Source: QHCE01 sp041743105 (GTDB lineage: Bacteria; Actinomycetota; Actinomycetes; Mycobacteriales; QHCE01). Taken from it: 64,000 nucleotides of DNA. Location of the stretch: assembly GCA_041743105.1 (NCBI GenBank), contig JBGTNI010000072.1, positions 20,972 through 84,971 on the forward strand, in the 5' to 3' direction. The notes under the pieces are model-generated. The model was not told the DNA's origin. It made no database searches and saw only the letters and a list, made by a program, of their open reading frames with translations. A program made the translations under genes and the position numbers. Of this stretch, positions 9,074 through 16,908 are shown in pieces. Within the stretch, counting starts at the first letter, position 1; every line of letters starts with the position of its first letter.

Positions 9074-9487
9074 ATGGAGCAATGGTCAGCCGAGCACAGG
9101 CAAGCGGTAGAGGAGGCACGAGCTCAACACCTCACGGACGCTGAAACAGGCGATCCGAACCTTGCAGAGCAGAATAGAAACCTGGCAGCACAGCTCGACG
9201 AGCTGTTGGGTAACTGGCCAGGTGTGCCAGAGCAATGGTCGGACGAGCATAGGCAAGCGGTAGAGGCGCTACGAGCTCAACACCTCACGGACGCTGAAAC
9301 AGGCGACCCGAACGTTGCAGAGCAGAATAGAAACCTGGCAGCACAGCTTGACGAGCTGTTGGGTAACTGGCCCCAGCACCAAGCTCACCAGGATCCCGTC
9401 CAAGGTGGCGGCAACGTAGCGCAAGCCGCGCTGAGGCCAGGGACCACTCCGCGCGATCGACGCTCCGGCACAAGACGAACAGTCTGA
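9074..9487 (+). CDS. Small protein with an internal 51-residue tandem duplication
   Basis: This 137-residue hydrophilic protein is made of two almost identical 51-residue units (EQWS-x-EHRQAV ... AAQLDELLGNWP), then a basic tail. The DNA repeat has a 153-bp period and very few differences, so the duplication is recent or homogenised. Each unit looks like an acidic helical pair. The ATG at 9074 or the GTG at 9068 could start it; an AAAGG sequence lies just upstream. It lies between miaB and recX, where M. tuberculosis has the unrelated-looking Rv2734. I do not recognise the family and propose no function. Confidence 0.6.
   Translation: MEQWSAEHRQAVEEARAQHLTDAETGDPNLAEQNRNLAAQLDELLGNWPGVPEQWSDEHRQAVEALRAQHLTDAETGDPNVAEQNRNLAAQLDELLGNWPQHQAHQDPVQGGGNVAQAALRPGTTPRDRRSGTRRTV
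9077..9382 (+). repeat. Two 153-bp direct tandem repeats
   Basis: Unit 1 starts at 9077 and unit 2 at 9230, both with GAGCAATGGTC. They are near-identical, exactly in register (51 codons), and lie wholly within the coding sequence. Confidence 0.9.
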
Positions 9488-9497
9488 ACGCCCGCAT

Positions 9498-9995
9498 TTA
9501 GCTCGGTTCGTCGTCGAGTTCTAACGCTTGGCGCACCACACGGTAGGCAAGTTCCCCGCAATAGCCCTTGCGTGCCAGCAGACTTACCAGTCGCCGGGTG
9601 CGGGTCGCGTCGTCATACCGGGCCAAACCGGCAAGTTTGCGTTCCACCAACGCCCGCGCTGTCTGTTCCTCGGTCTCTGGGCCGAGCTGCCGCACCGCGG
9701 CATCTATGTGCGCTGGGTCCACGCCCTTTCGGTACAGCTCGGTACGCAACAGGCGACCGGCATTGCCGTGACCGCGATGCCGTTGCTCTACCCACTGTTG
9801 CGCGTAGGTGGCGTCGTCTATCAGGCCCACTTCGGTGAAGCGGTCGAGCACGGCCGCCGCTGCGGCATCGGGCACCTCCCGCCGCCGCAGCGTCTGCTCT
9901 AGCTCGGCCCGGGTACGCGGCTTGCGTTCCAGCTGTTGCAGGCAAATGAGCCGCGCTACCGATTCCGGGTTGTTGCCCTGAGGCTCCATAAACAT
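9498..9995 (-). CDS. recX: Regulatory protein RecX
   Basis: RecX binds RecA and limits filament growth and ATPase activity. The 165-residue protein shows the three-helix RecX repeats, including RTRAELEQTLRRREVP, VGLIDDATYAQQWVE, GRLLRTELYRKGV and RRLVSLLARKGYCGELAYRVV. Length is typical. It lies 230 bases downstream of recA on the same strand, a common arrangement. The intervening region holds two structured repeats, so it may be co-transcribed with recA at reduced level or start independently. Confidence 0.94.
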   Translation of the reverse strand: MFMEPQGNNPESVARLICLQQLERKPRTRAELEQTLRRREVPDAAAAAVLDRFTEVGLIDDATYAQQWVEQRHRGHGNAGRLLRTELYRKGVDPAHIDAAVRQLGPETEEQTARALVERKLAGLARYDDATRTRRLVSLLARKGYCGELAYRVVRQALELDDEPS

Positions 9996-10035
9996 CTCGC
10001 TTATCGATCACAGTGAAGAGCGCCTCAATAGATCG

Positions 10036-10140
10036 CCTGCCAAGGCCGCAGGAGCCGCCGCGTGCACCGCACCTGATTGCTGGCTCGCAAGCTGCGCCAG
10101 GCACACGCAAGGCGGCTCAAAACATTGGAACGCCGGCAGG
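10036..10140. repeat. Structured repeat, family 1, long copy
   Basis: Bounded by CCTGCC/GGCAGG, it starts with the same 30 bases as the copy at 10158. It pairs GAGCCGCC with GGCGGCTC (8 bp) and carries a longer internal arm than the other copies. It lies between recX and recA. Confidence 0.75.
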
Positions 10141-10157
10141 AACATCCGGTAGGTGGT

Positions 10158-10220
10158 CCTGCCAAGGCCGCAGGAGCCGCCGCGTGCGAAGGCACGCAAG
10201 GCGACGAGAACGCCGGCAGG
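10158..10220. repeat. Structured repeat, family 1, short copy
   Basis: This 63-bp element ends five bases before the recA stop side. The outer stem is CCTGCC/GGCAGG, extended by flanking AGGTGG/CCACCT. The inner hairpin is GCGTGC-GAAG-GCACGC. It is nearly identical to the reverse complement of 56852-56913, except for two compensated base pairs. It may act as a recA 3' hairpin. Confidence 0.8.
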
Positions 10221-10225
10221 GCCAC

Positions 10226-12349
10226 CTAGAAGTCTGTGGGGGCGGGTAGGGGCTCCTCGGCGGCGCCGACACCGAGCTTTTCTTTGATCTTCTTCTCGAT
10301 TTCGTTGGCCAAGTCGGGGTTATCGTGCAGGAACGTGCGAGCGTTTTCTTTGCCCTGCCCAAGCTGATCGCCTTCGTAGGTGTACCAGGCACCGGATTTA
10401 CGGACCAGGCCATGCTCTACGCCTACGTCGATGAGTGAGCCCTCCCGGCTGATGCCGGCACCGTACAAAATGTCGAACTCTGCTTGCTTGAACGGCGGGG
10501 CCATCTTGTTTTTTGCAATCTTGACCCGGGTGCGGTTACCCACCGCGTTAACACCGTCTTTGAGCGTCTCGATCCGGCGCACATCTAACCGGATCGAGGC
10601 ATAGAACTTCAACGCGCGGCCACCGGTGGTGGTCTCGGGACTGTTGTGCACAAGTACGCCATCGGCTAGGTAATTATGCGAGCCTGCGACCTCGATATCG
10701 AAACGATGCATCGAGCGAGTTTTAGGCTTGGCCTTGATGCCGAGCACCGGAGCGGGAACAGGCAGCAATACCGGCTCGATGAACTCTGCTCGGATATTGA
10801 AGCCACCCCGAAAACGTTCTAGCAGCTTGTACTCCATCGACGGATGCACATATGGTGCAATGAGCTGGTGCAGTTTCGCTGTCTCATCCTTGCTGAATAC
10901 TAAGAAGGGCATTTTACGTGCGCCTCGGGATATGAGCGTTGGATGAAGGTCAAAGGTGCCAGCTAAGTGTTGAACCAACCGCTCCCGAGAACCTTGGCTT
11001 AGCGATTGCACGCAGATTTCCGAGCGCCCGCTTCCCTCACGGGTGCGTTCCTGTACACCTTTAGCCCGCATCGCAAACGAGCCATCGTCGCAGTACCAGA
11101 TAGCGAGCGATAGCGGCGTCAAAGCCTTGAGATACTCCCAAGAAAGATGTTTGTGGCCGTCACCGAAGTAGACGGCCCGCCGAAGCTCGGCAAGTTCGGG
11201 TAACGGAGAGCAGTCGACGAACCCCGCCCCTTTGGAGTTAAGAGTCCGGCTCTGGCCGATGTTGCTTAGCAGCGAAGCCTTCCAATCAAGGTATTCCAGC
11301 TGTTTGGCGCCGTGTCCCATTCGGAAGCGAGTGCCAAGGCTGCCGGGAATACGGCTAGGCGAGAGAGCGCCGTCGCCCATCAGAGCGCCCAGAATGAGTT
11401 GACGCTGCTGGCTGCCCAGCCGATGGGGTTGGGAGAGCATGACTCGATCTCCCACTGCAAGCTCGCCGGCCTCGCGCCACCCGCCGGGAGTACGAACCAG
11501 GTGATTTGGGGTAAGCCCCATCTGCGCCCGACCATTGCCGCCAGGACGTGCAACCGTGATCTGTAGGAACTTTTCAGTAGAACCGTTATCGAACCAATTC
11601 ACGACTTTCTTAGGAACGATCCTGTTCAACTCCGGATCGTAAGAAAGAACTTCGACAGGGAGTTTTCCGTTGACGATCTTTCCGATCTTTTCCTGACTGC
11701 CATCGGCGAGCGTCACTCGTGTGCCATAGGACAGGCAACCGAACATGACACCTATTTTTTCGCGCAGCTGATTGATGAAGATCGCCGTGGTACCGGCGTT
11801 GCTGAGCGCGCCAGTGATCTTACGCAGCGCTTGACTCATCAGACGTGCTTGCAGACCGACATGGCTGTCGCCCATTTCACCCTCGATCTCAGCCCGGGGC
11901 ACTAGAGCGGCCACCGAGTCCACGACCAGCAGATCCAGGGCACCGGAGCGGATGAGCATGTCGGCAATCTCTAGTGCTTGCTCACCGGTGTCGGGCTGAG
12001 AGACCAGCAACGCATCGGTGTCGACACCGAGCGCTTTGGCATAGTCGGGGTCTAACGCATGCTCAGCATCGATGAAGGCGACAATGCCACCGGCCGCTTG
12101 CGCGCTTGCCACCGCGTGCAGCGCCACCGTGGTTTTACCGGAAGACTCCGGACCGTAAATCTCCACGATGCGGCCTCGAGGTAACCCCCCGATGCCCAGC
12201 GCGACGTCTAGCGCGATCGACCCAGTCGGGATAACGGAGACAGGCACCCGGCCTTCATCGCCCAGTCGCATCACCGAACCTTTGCCGTACTGCTTGTCGA
12301 TTTGGGCTAACGCAACTTCAAGCGCTTTGTCGCGGTCTGGCGTGGCCAT
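10226..12349 (-). CDS. recA: RecA recombinase precursor with in-frame intein
   Basis: RecA is the strand-exchange recombinase and LexA co-protease. The 707-residue precursor has extein residues 1-204 and 570-707 with the Walker A GPESSGKTT, FIDAEHALD, LLVVDSVAAL (Walker B) and the L2-side NAGTTAIFINQLREKIGVMFG. The reading frame then enters a 365-residue intein and resumes at SPETTTGGRALKFY, giving a mature RecA of about 342 residues, a normal length. A perfect LexA operator lies about 140 bases upstream. recX follows on the same strand. The extein junctions are intact, so splicing should restore active RecA. Confidence 0.97.
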   Translation of the reverse strand: MATPDRDKALEVALAQIDKQYGKGSVMRLGDEGRVPVSVIPTGSIALDVALGIGGLPRGRIVEIYGPESSGKTTVALHAVASAQAAGGIVAFIDAEHALDPDYAKALGVDTDALLVSQPDTGEQALEIADMLIRSGALDLLVVDSVAALVPRAEIEGEMGDSHVGLQARLMSQALRKITGALSNAGTTAIFINQLREKIGVMFGCLSYGTRVTLADGSQEKIGKIVNGKLPVEVLSYDPELNRIVPKKVVNWFDNGSTEKFLQITVARPGGNGRAQMGLTPNHLVRTPGGWREAGELAVGDRVMLSQPHRLGSQQRQLILGALMGDGALSPSRIPGSLGTRFRMGHGAKQLEYLDWKASLLSNIGQSRTLNSKGAGFVDCSPLPELAELRRAVYFGDGHKHLSWEYLKALTPLSLAIWYCDDGSFAMRAKGVQERTREGSGRSEICVQSLSQGSRERLVQHLAGTFDLHPTLISRGARKMPFLVFSKDETAKLHQLIAPYVHPSMEYKLLERFRGGFNIRAEFIEPVLLPVPAPVLGIKAKPKTRSMHRFDIEVAGSHNYLADGVLVHNSPETTTGGRALKFYASIRLDVRRIETLKDGVNAVGNRTRVKIAKNKMAPPFKQAEFDILYGAGISREGSLIDVGVEHGLVRKSGAWYTYEGDQLGQGKENARTFLHDNPDLANEIEKKIKEKLGVGAAEEPLPAPTDF
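10643..11737 (-). other. RecA intein, M. leprae-type insertion site, with LAGLIDADG endonuclease
   Basis: This 365-residue protein intron spans precursor residues 205-569. Splicing residues are Cys at the first position (CLSYGTRVTL), block B TPNHL, terminal His-Asn (VLVHN) and a Ser nucleophile at the start of the C-extein. LAGLIDADG-type motifs LILGALMGDG and LAIWYCDDGS indicate a homing endonuclease with acidic residues in both copies. The insertion point between GVMFG and SPETTTGG is, from memory, the M. leprae RecA site and differs from that of M. tuberculosis. Confidence 0.95.
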
Positions 12350-12491
12350 ATAGTGCCGCCTTTACATAACGTCTCGGATCTTCTGTAATAACTACGCCGA
12401 CCCTAACGGGCGGGTGTGACACCGACCTTGCGTCCGCCGTAGTTGTGCACAACGACGCACTGTTGGGACAACGATGCGCGACCAATAATAC

Positions 12492-12507
12492 TCGAACGCC
12501 AGTTCGA
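12492..12507. promoter_or_regulatory. Perfect LexA operator upstream of recA
   Basis: TCGAACGCCAGTTCGA matches TCGAAC-N4-GTTCGA at all 12 positions. It sits about 142 bases before the recA start and abuts the stop codon of the LppM-like gene. It indicates SOS induction of recA. Confidence 0.92.
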
Positions 12508-13452
12508 TTATTCGCCAACACGCCCTTGTGATGGTGATCGGTCCTTCTCGCTGTCTCCGCCGAGAGTAGGCAGTCCAGCGAAGCCTAGCGACGGCGGCTG
12601 CGCCTCGGCGGGAAGCTGGGCTGCTGTACCCCGCCGCCGCAGTCGGTAGCGGATCAGCTGATATAGCACGCCAAGACCGCCCACCGCACAGATTGCCAGA
12701 ACCAGCTGCGGCAGCCACGAACGGTTGCGCGGCGAATCCCATGCTGACACGTGCAAGGTTCGCTTGTCATCGAAGGTCAACCGCCACGATACGCTGCGAT
12801 CGTCGACCGTTCCGTTGGTGGCTATGATCTCGCCGGGGAAGGTCAACCGGATCCTCAGATCGGGTCTTTGGTCACCGATCACCGTGTCAGGGTCCACGCC
12901 TTCTGACCGCAGCTGATCGGCGACTATATCTTTCGCCGCATCGTCTTTTGTCTCGTCTGGACTCGATGGCCGCTCGGAACCAGTTGCGTCTGCGTTATCC
13001 CCGGGCTTGCGTCCCAATTGCAGATCACCGAGGCCAATAACATTGGCAGCCACGTCGACGATGAAACGGCCGTTGACATGACGAACGCGAATGGCCGAGC
13101 GGTCCAGCCCCGCCAATGGCACTCCTTCGAAACGTTGGCGGTATCCCACCAGGTCGCCTGAGCGATATTCGGAAAGGCTCACATCTCCACGGGTCGGCTT
13201 CATTGGAACCAGTAGTTTTAACTCACCAGAATCTGCTGTCAGCTGTTTCCTAAGCTCCGGCAAAAAGCGGGCCTCACCACCGAAGAGCCGATCGACGAAC
13301 TCGGACTTCACCGCGAAAATGAACGAACCGCTGATGGTCTCGTCGCGGTGGATCTCAGCTTCTACCGTGTAGCGCATACAACCGGTAAGCGCCAGCGGCA
13401 ACACGACCAGTGCCAGGAAATTCACGCGGCGAGAAGCTAGACGGGCGGTCAC
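12508..13452 (-). CDS. LppM-like lipoprotein (DUF3153), C-terminal membrane helix
   Basis: This 314-residue protein has a lipoprotein signal peptide ending in the lipobox LTGC (Cys about residue 25). A beta-rich extracytoplasmic domain follows (MRYTVEAEIHRDETISGSFI), then one C-terminal transmembrane helix (LVLAICAVGGLGVLYQLI) and a basic tail. This resembles the LppM/DUF3153 family, which in M. tuberculosis has been linked to host interaction. The start is a GTG three bases after the upstream gene's stop, so the two form an operon. The recA SOS box lies immediately after its stop. The exact role here is unknown. Confidence 0.75.
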   Translation of the reverse strand: MTARLASRRVNFLALVVLPLALTGCMRYTVEAEIHRDETISGSFIFAVKSEFVDRLFGGEARFLPELRKQLTADSGELKLLVPMKPTRGDVSLSEYRSGDLVGYRQRFEGVPLAGLDRSAIRVRHVNGRFIVDVAANVIGLGDLQLGRKPGDNADATGSERPSSPDETKDDAAKDIVADQLRSEGVDPDTVIGDQRPDLRIRLTFPGEIIATNGTVDDRSVSWRLTFDDKRTLHVSAWDSPRNRSWLPQLVLAICAVGGLGVLYQLIRYRLRRRGTAAQLPAEAQPPSLGFAGLPTLGGDSEKDRSPSQGRVGE

Positions 13453-13455
13453 CTC

Positions 13456-14502
13456 TTACCCCCGTCGCGCACAGTTACTAGACGCCTTGCCGGGTGGCGA
13501 CTTGTGATCGTAGGACGCCTCGGCGGGCGCGCCTGGCGTGCGATTACGGTCTTTAGGAAGGGCGAGCTTGCCGCTAGCGGCAAGCTCGCAGTCGGAGTTG
13601 AACGCATACTGCTCACCATCGCCGGGACGCAGTCCCCGGTTCTGCTCGGCATACCCCTTTTCGGGATAGAACTCGTAACGCTCGACAGTGCGCAACACGG
13701 CAAGCTGCGAGCCCGGGAGCGCGAAGACCTCGGGGGTGTTCGGGGCTCGCAGCGGGTACACCCAGGTGTAATTCGCCGAAATCACCAGCTGACCGGCTTT
13801 ACCCACCGTAATGTCCATGGTGCCGTTCACGCGTACCGGGGCGCGCAGCGTGTAGCCGGGCGCTAGTCGTGTGACATAGGCCAGCGCACCGGCACCTCCG
13901 ATCTGCTCGGCGATGAAGCCTTGGCTGGATTGCGCGAATTGATCCAGGTAAGGCTTGCTTACACCTCGCAACAGCATGCGTTCATCCAGCCGTGCCGCCG
14001 TGAGTGCGGTCTTGGTTCGCTGTAGCGCCTGCGTGATTTGCTCGGTATTCCAATCCCCCTGAACCTGCACCGGAGGCAGTACGATCCCCGCGGCGCCGGT
14101 GGGATAAGCAGCGGGGGGGGTGTCGCGAAACGGATTTTGGTCGACTTCCACACTAGAGAGCTTGCGGCGCGAGACGGCGTTTTCGGCGAGTTGGGTGTCT
14201 GCGATATCGGGAGTGTCCGACAGCAATGACGTCGCCAAGGAACGCAGCGCCAGCACCCCGGCTGGAACGAGCAGCACGATGACGGTGAGTACCACGACGA
14301 GCCGTCGCGACACATGTTTGCGCCGGTGCCGGGCGATATGAGCGCCGATCCTGCGCCGTACACCAGGAGCCGCTCCGCTGCCGTGCGGGAGCGATCCTCG
14401 AGCGCGCCGCCCTAGTTGTGTAGCGGCCCGTCGGGCTTGTCGAAAGGTAACCGCCTTAAGCGGCATGAACACGCGCATCGACGCTGACCGCCGTGGCGCC
14501 AT
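13456..14502 (-). CDS. Single-pass membrane protein of unknown function
   Basis: A basic cytoplasmic N-terminus (RRAATQLGRRARGSLP, RRKHVSRR) precedes one strong transmembrane helix (LVVVLTVIVLLVPAGVLAL). An extracytoplasmic domain of about 240 residues follows, with patterns such as WNTEQITQALQRTKTAL and GAGALAYVTRLAPGYTLRAPV. I do not recognise the family. The start is uncertain: ATGs at 14502, 14478 and 14466 all overlap the clgR 3' end. It lies in a tight run clgR / this gene / LppM-like. In M. tuberculosis the genes after clgR encode the envelope-stress PspA-type system, so an envelope role is possible but unproven. Confidence 0.7.
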   Translation of the reverse strand: MAPRRSASMRVFMPLKAVTFRQARRAATQLGRRARGSLPHGSGAAPGVRRRIGAHIARHRRKHVSRRLVVVLTVIVLLVPAGVLALRSLATSLLSDTPDIADTQLAENAVSRRKLSSVEVDQNPFRDTPPAAYPTGAAGIVLPPVQVQGDWNTEQITQALQRTKTALTAARLDERMLLRGVSKPYLDQFAQSSQGFIAEQIGGAGALAYVTRLAPGYTLRAPVRVNGTMDITVGKAGQLVISANYTWVYPLRAPNTPEVFALPGSQLAVLRTVERYEFYPEKGYAEQNRGLRPGDGEQYAFNSDCELAASGKLALPKDRNRTPGAPAEASYDHKSPPGKASSNCARRG

Positions 14503-14800
14503 TAGCCCGTGCCATGGGCATAGGTGTCACTGTGGCCAGGACGGTGTGGTTAAGGGCAGCCTGCTGCAGGGCGGCATGGTCGAGTTGGTAGCTGGCTTCG
14601 CGCAGCACATCCGACAACGAAATACCCAACGCATCGCATATCGACGCCAGTAACTCAGAAGACGCCTCTTTTTGGCCCCGCTCAATCTCCGATAGGTAGC
14701 CCAAGCTGACGGAGGACGCAGCGGAGATCTCCCGTAGCGTGCGCCGCTGAGCTCGCCGCGCCAAACGCAACGCTTCGCCCAGTACTTCACGCAGCAGCAT
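14456..14800 (-). CDS. clgR: ClgR-type XRE transcriptional regulator
   Basis: This 114-residue helix-turn-helix protein has an XRE domain (LREVLGEALRLARRAQRRTL, SLGYLSEIERGQKEASSELL, DALGISLSDVL). The HTH pattern, length and location directly after pgsA match ClgR (Rv2745c), which activates clp protease, recX and envelope-stress genes in actinobacteria. It ends in Ala-Ala, consistent with the known ClpP-mediated turnover of ClgR. The ATG at 14800 is chosen over 14842 because a GGGAGGG ribosome-binding site precedes it. It overlaps the end of pgsA, so the two are co-translated. Confidence 0.88.
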   Translation of the reverse strand: MLLREVLGEALRLARRAQRRTLREISAASSVSLGYLSEIERGQKEASSELLASICDALGISLSDVLREASYQLDHAALQQAALNHTVLATVTPMPMARANGATAVSVDARVHAA

Positions 14801-15458
14801 CCTCACGCTCCCTCCCGTTGCTCTCCACCGTACCCCTACCACCGTGGCGCAGTACCCACCCCTGTCGCAGATAATCCAGACCTGTGAGCACTGTGACCCC
14901 GACCGTGACCGCCATCAGCGGCGGGCCGACCTCGCTTAGGGCACCTAACCCAGCCCCGATGCCAATGCTCTCATCGAGCCAGGTGGCCATAGCCTGCCAT
15001 GGCCACAAATACCACATGATCGCAAGCATCTGCAGCGCGGTTTTGAGCTTGCCGCCCCAGCTGGCGGCAATGATGCCGCGCCGAATCACCCAGAACCGCA
15101 GCAACGTCACGCCCAGTTCGCGGGCCAGGATGATCACGACGACCGGCCACGACAACAGATGCAGCAGGCACAGGCCCACGAGTGCTGTCCCTGTGAGCGC
15201 CTTGTCGGCTATCGGGTCGGCAACCTTACCGAAAGATGTGACGCTGCGTCGTGACCGCGCCAACGCACCGTCGTAATAGTCTGTTGCCATTCCCATCGCG
15301 AACAGGAGCGCGGCGGCAATGAGCCACCCGGCTGTCGAACCCTCCGACAACCAGAGCAACACCGCAAGGCCCGGTACGAAGACTAGGCGGAGCACGGTTA
15401 AGGAGTTAGGTAGGTTCCACGGCGACGGCTCTGTCGTCTCGCAACGATGCCGTCTCAC
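14787..15458 (-). CDS. pgsA: CDP-alcohol phosphatidyltransferase PgsA
   Basis: It probably makes phosphatidylglycerol phosphate from CDP-diacylglycerol and glycerol-3-phosphate at the membrane. The 223-residue polytopic protein contains the complete CAPT signature D-x2-D-G-x2-A-R-x8-G-x3-D-x3-D (DYYDGALAR ... GKVADPIADK). It starts at a GTG that overlaps the rimO TGA by four bases (GTGA), indicating translational coupling. The order rimO / pgsA / clgR is conserved in mycobacteria (pgsA3). Which phosphatidyl alcohol it makes cannot be settled from the motif. Confidence 0.92.
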   Translation of the reverse strand: MRRHRCETTEPSPWNLPNSLTVLRLVFVPGLAVLLWLSEGSTAGWLIAAALLFAMGMATDYYDGALARSRRSVTSFGKVADPIADKALTGTALVGLCLLHLLSWPVVVIILARELGVTLLRFWVIRRGIIAASWGGKLKTALQMLAIMWYLWPWQAMATWLDESIGIGAGLGALSEVGPPLMAVTVGVTVLTGLDYLRQGWVLRHGGRGTVESNGREREDAAA

Positions 15459-16906
15459 AACACGGTCGTCTCATATCGCGCTATCAAGTCCACGCCGTAG
15501 CTGTCGACCACTCGGCCCCGAACCACGGCCCCAGGGGCAAGATCCGGAGCCTGATCGAGCATCGTCGCGCCGTCGACTTCTGGAGCCTGGTGGCCCGCAC
15601 GCCCCTGGACCGGTTCATCCTCGTCGGAGCGTTCGACGAGCACTTCCACGACTTCGCCGATCCGCTCCTGTGCTCGCCGTGCGGTCAGTTCCTCAGCGAG
15701 GCTGCTGATCTGGTCGTAGCGACGGCTGATCTCGTCGGTGGGCAATTTGTCGTCGAACTCGGCCGCTTGGGTACCGTCCTCGTCGGAATAGGCGAAAACT
15801 CCGACCGCGTCCAGCCGCGCATCGGTGAGAAATCTTTCGAGCTCGGCGACGTCGTCGGCGGTCTCCCCGGGGAATCCGACGATGAAGTTGGAGCGAACAC
15901 CAGCCGCGGGAGCTAATTCACGAATGGAGGCCAGTAGGCCCAGAAACGCCTCGGTACCGCCGAAGCGACGCATGCGACGCAGCACCGAGATGCTGGCATG
16001 CTGAAATGACAGATCGAAGTACGGTGCGATCCCCGGTGTTGTCGCGATGGTCTCGATCAGCGACGGTCGCATCTCGGCCGGTTGCAGGTAGGACACCCTT
16101 GAGCGCAGCACACCCGGCGTCGTGGCCAGCCGGGTCAGTAGCTGTTCCAGCAGGCGGGGGTCGCCTAGGTCCTTGCCGTAGGATGTGGAGTTCTCGCTGA
16201 CCAGCACCAGCTCGCGAACGTTGCGTTCGGCGAGCCACGCCGCTTCGGTGAGCACGTCGATAGCCGGCCGGGACACGAACGCTCCCCGAAACGACGGAAT
16301 CGCACAGAACGTACATCGACGGTCGCAACCGCTCGCGAGTTTGAGCGGCGCCACTGGGCCACCGTCGAGGCGGCGGCGCAGCACCCGGGGCCCGGACGCT
16401 GGGGCAACACCGGCGGGCAACTCGGCGTGCCGCCAATCACCCGCCGGAGCGGACCCGTGACCGGGCACCACGACGTCAGAACCCGGCCGGGCGGTGGGGC
16501 TCAGTGGCAGCAACTTTCGCCGATCGCCCGGAGTATGTGCCGCATGGACCTCACCGGCAAGCACCGACGTCAAACGCTGCGAGATGTCGGTGTAGTCATC
16601 GAAGCTGAGCACCGCGTCAGCCTCAGGCAACGACTCGGCGAGATCTTTGCCGTAGCGCTGCGCAAGGCAACCAACAGCGACCACTTTCGCACCGGACTCC
16701 GACGCCGCCAGCAACGTATCGATCGACTCTTGCTTGGCCTGCTCCACGAAACCGCAGGTGTTCACCACCACCACGTCGGCGCCATCGGTGTCGTCGGTCA
16801 GCTGCCACCGCCCGGCGTCCAGCCGACCCGCGAGTTCTTCGGAATCGACCTCGTTGCGGGCGCACCCTAACGTGAGCAGCGCGACGCGCGGCGAGGTCGT
16901 GGGCAC
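15455..16906 (-). CDS. rimO: Ribosomal protein S12 methylthiotransferase RimO
   Basis: RimO methylthiolates an Asp of ribosomal protein S12. The sequence shows UPF0004 cluster cysteines (TLGCARNEVDSE, NTCGFVEQ, VGCLAQRYG), the radical-SAM motif CDRRCTFC, and a C-terminal TRAM domain (RVVDSYGVDLIA). I place the start at the GTG at 16906, two bases after the rpsA stop, giving 483 residues. A longer frame reading back into rpsA has non-conserved Arg-rich sequence. An insertion of roughly 60 residues (TPGDRRKLLPLSPTARPG onward) before the radical-SAM motif is typical of actinobacterial RimO. Confidence 0.93.
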   Translation of the reverse strand: MPTTSPRVALLTLGCARNEVDSEELAGRLDAGRWQLTDDTDGADVVVVNTCGFVEQAKQESIDTLLAASESGAKVVAVGCLAQRYGKDLAESLPEADAVLSFDDYTDISQRLTSVLAGEVHAAHTPGDRRKLLPLSPTARPGSDVVVPGHGSAPAGDWRHAELPAGVAPASGPRVLRRRLDGGPVAPLKLASGCDRRCTFCAIPSFRGAFVSRPAIDVLTEAAWLAERNVRELVLVSENSTSYGKDLGDPRLLEQLLTRLATTPGVLRSRVSYLQPAEMRPSLIETIATTPGIAPYFDLSFQHASISVLRRMRRFGGTEAFLGLLASIRELAPAAGVRSNFIVGFPGETADDVAELERFLTDARLDAVGVFAYSDEDGTQAAEFDDKLPTDEISRRYDQISSLAEELTARRAQERIGEVVEVLVERSDEDEPVQGRAGHQAPEVDGATMLDQAPDLAPGAVVRGRVVDSYGVDLIARYETTVL

Positions 16907-16908
16907 GG

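Noticed and set aside
12421..12480. Damage-inducible promoter of the LexA-independent (PafBC/RecA-NDp) type before recA
   Set aside because: A TTGTC is present on the recA strand but the spaced TAnnnT element is not.
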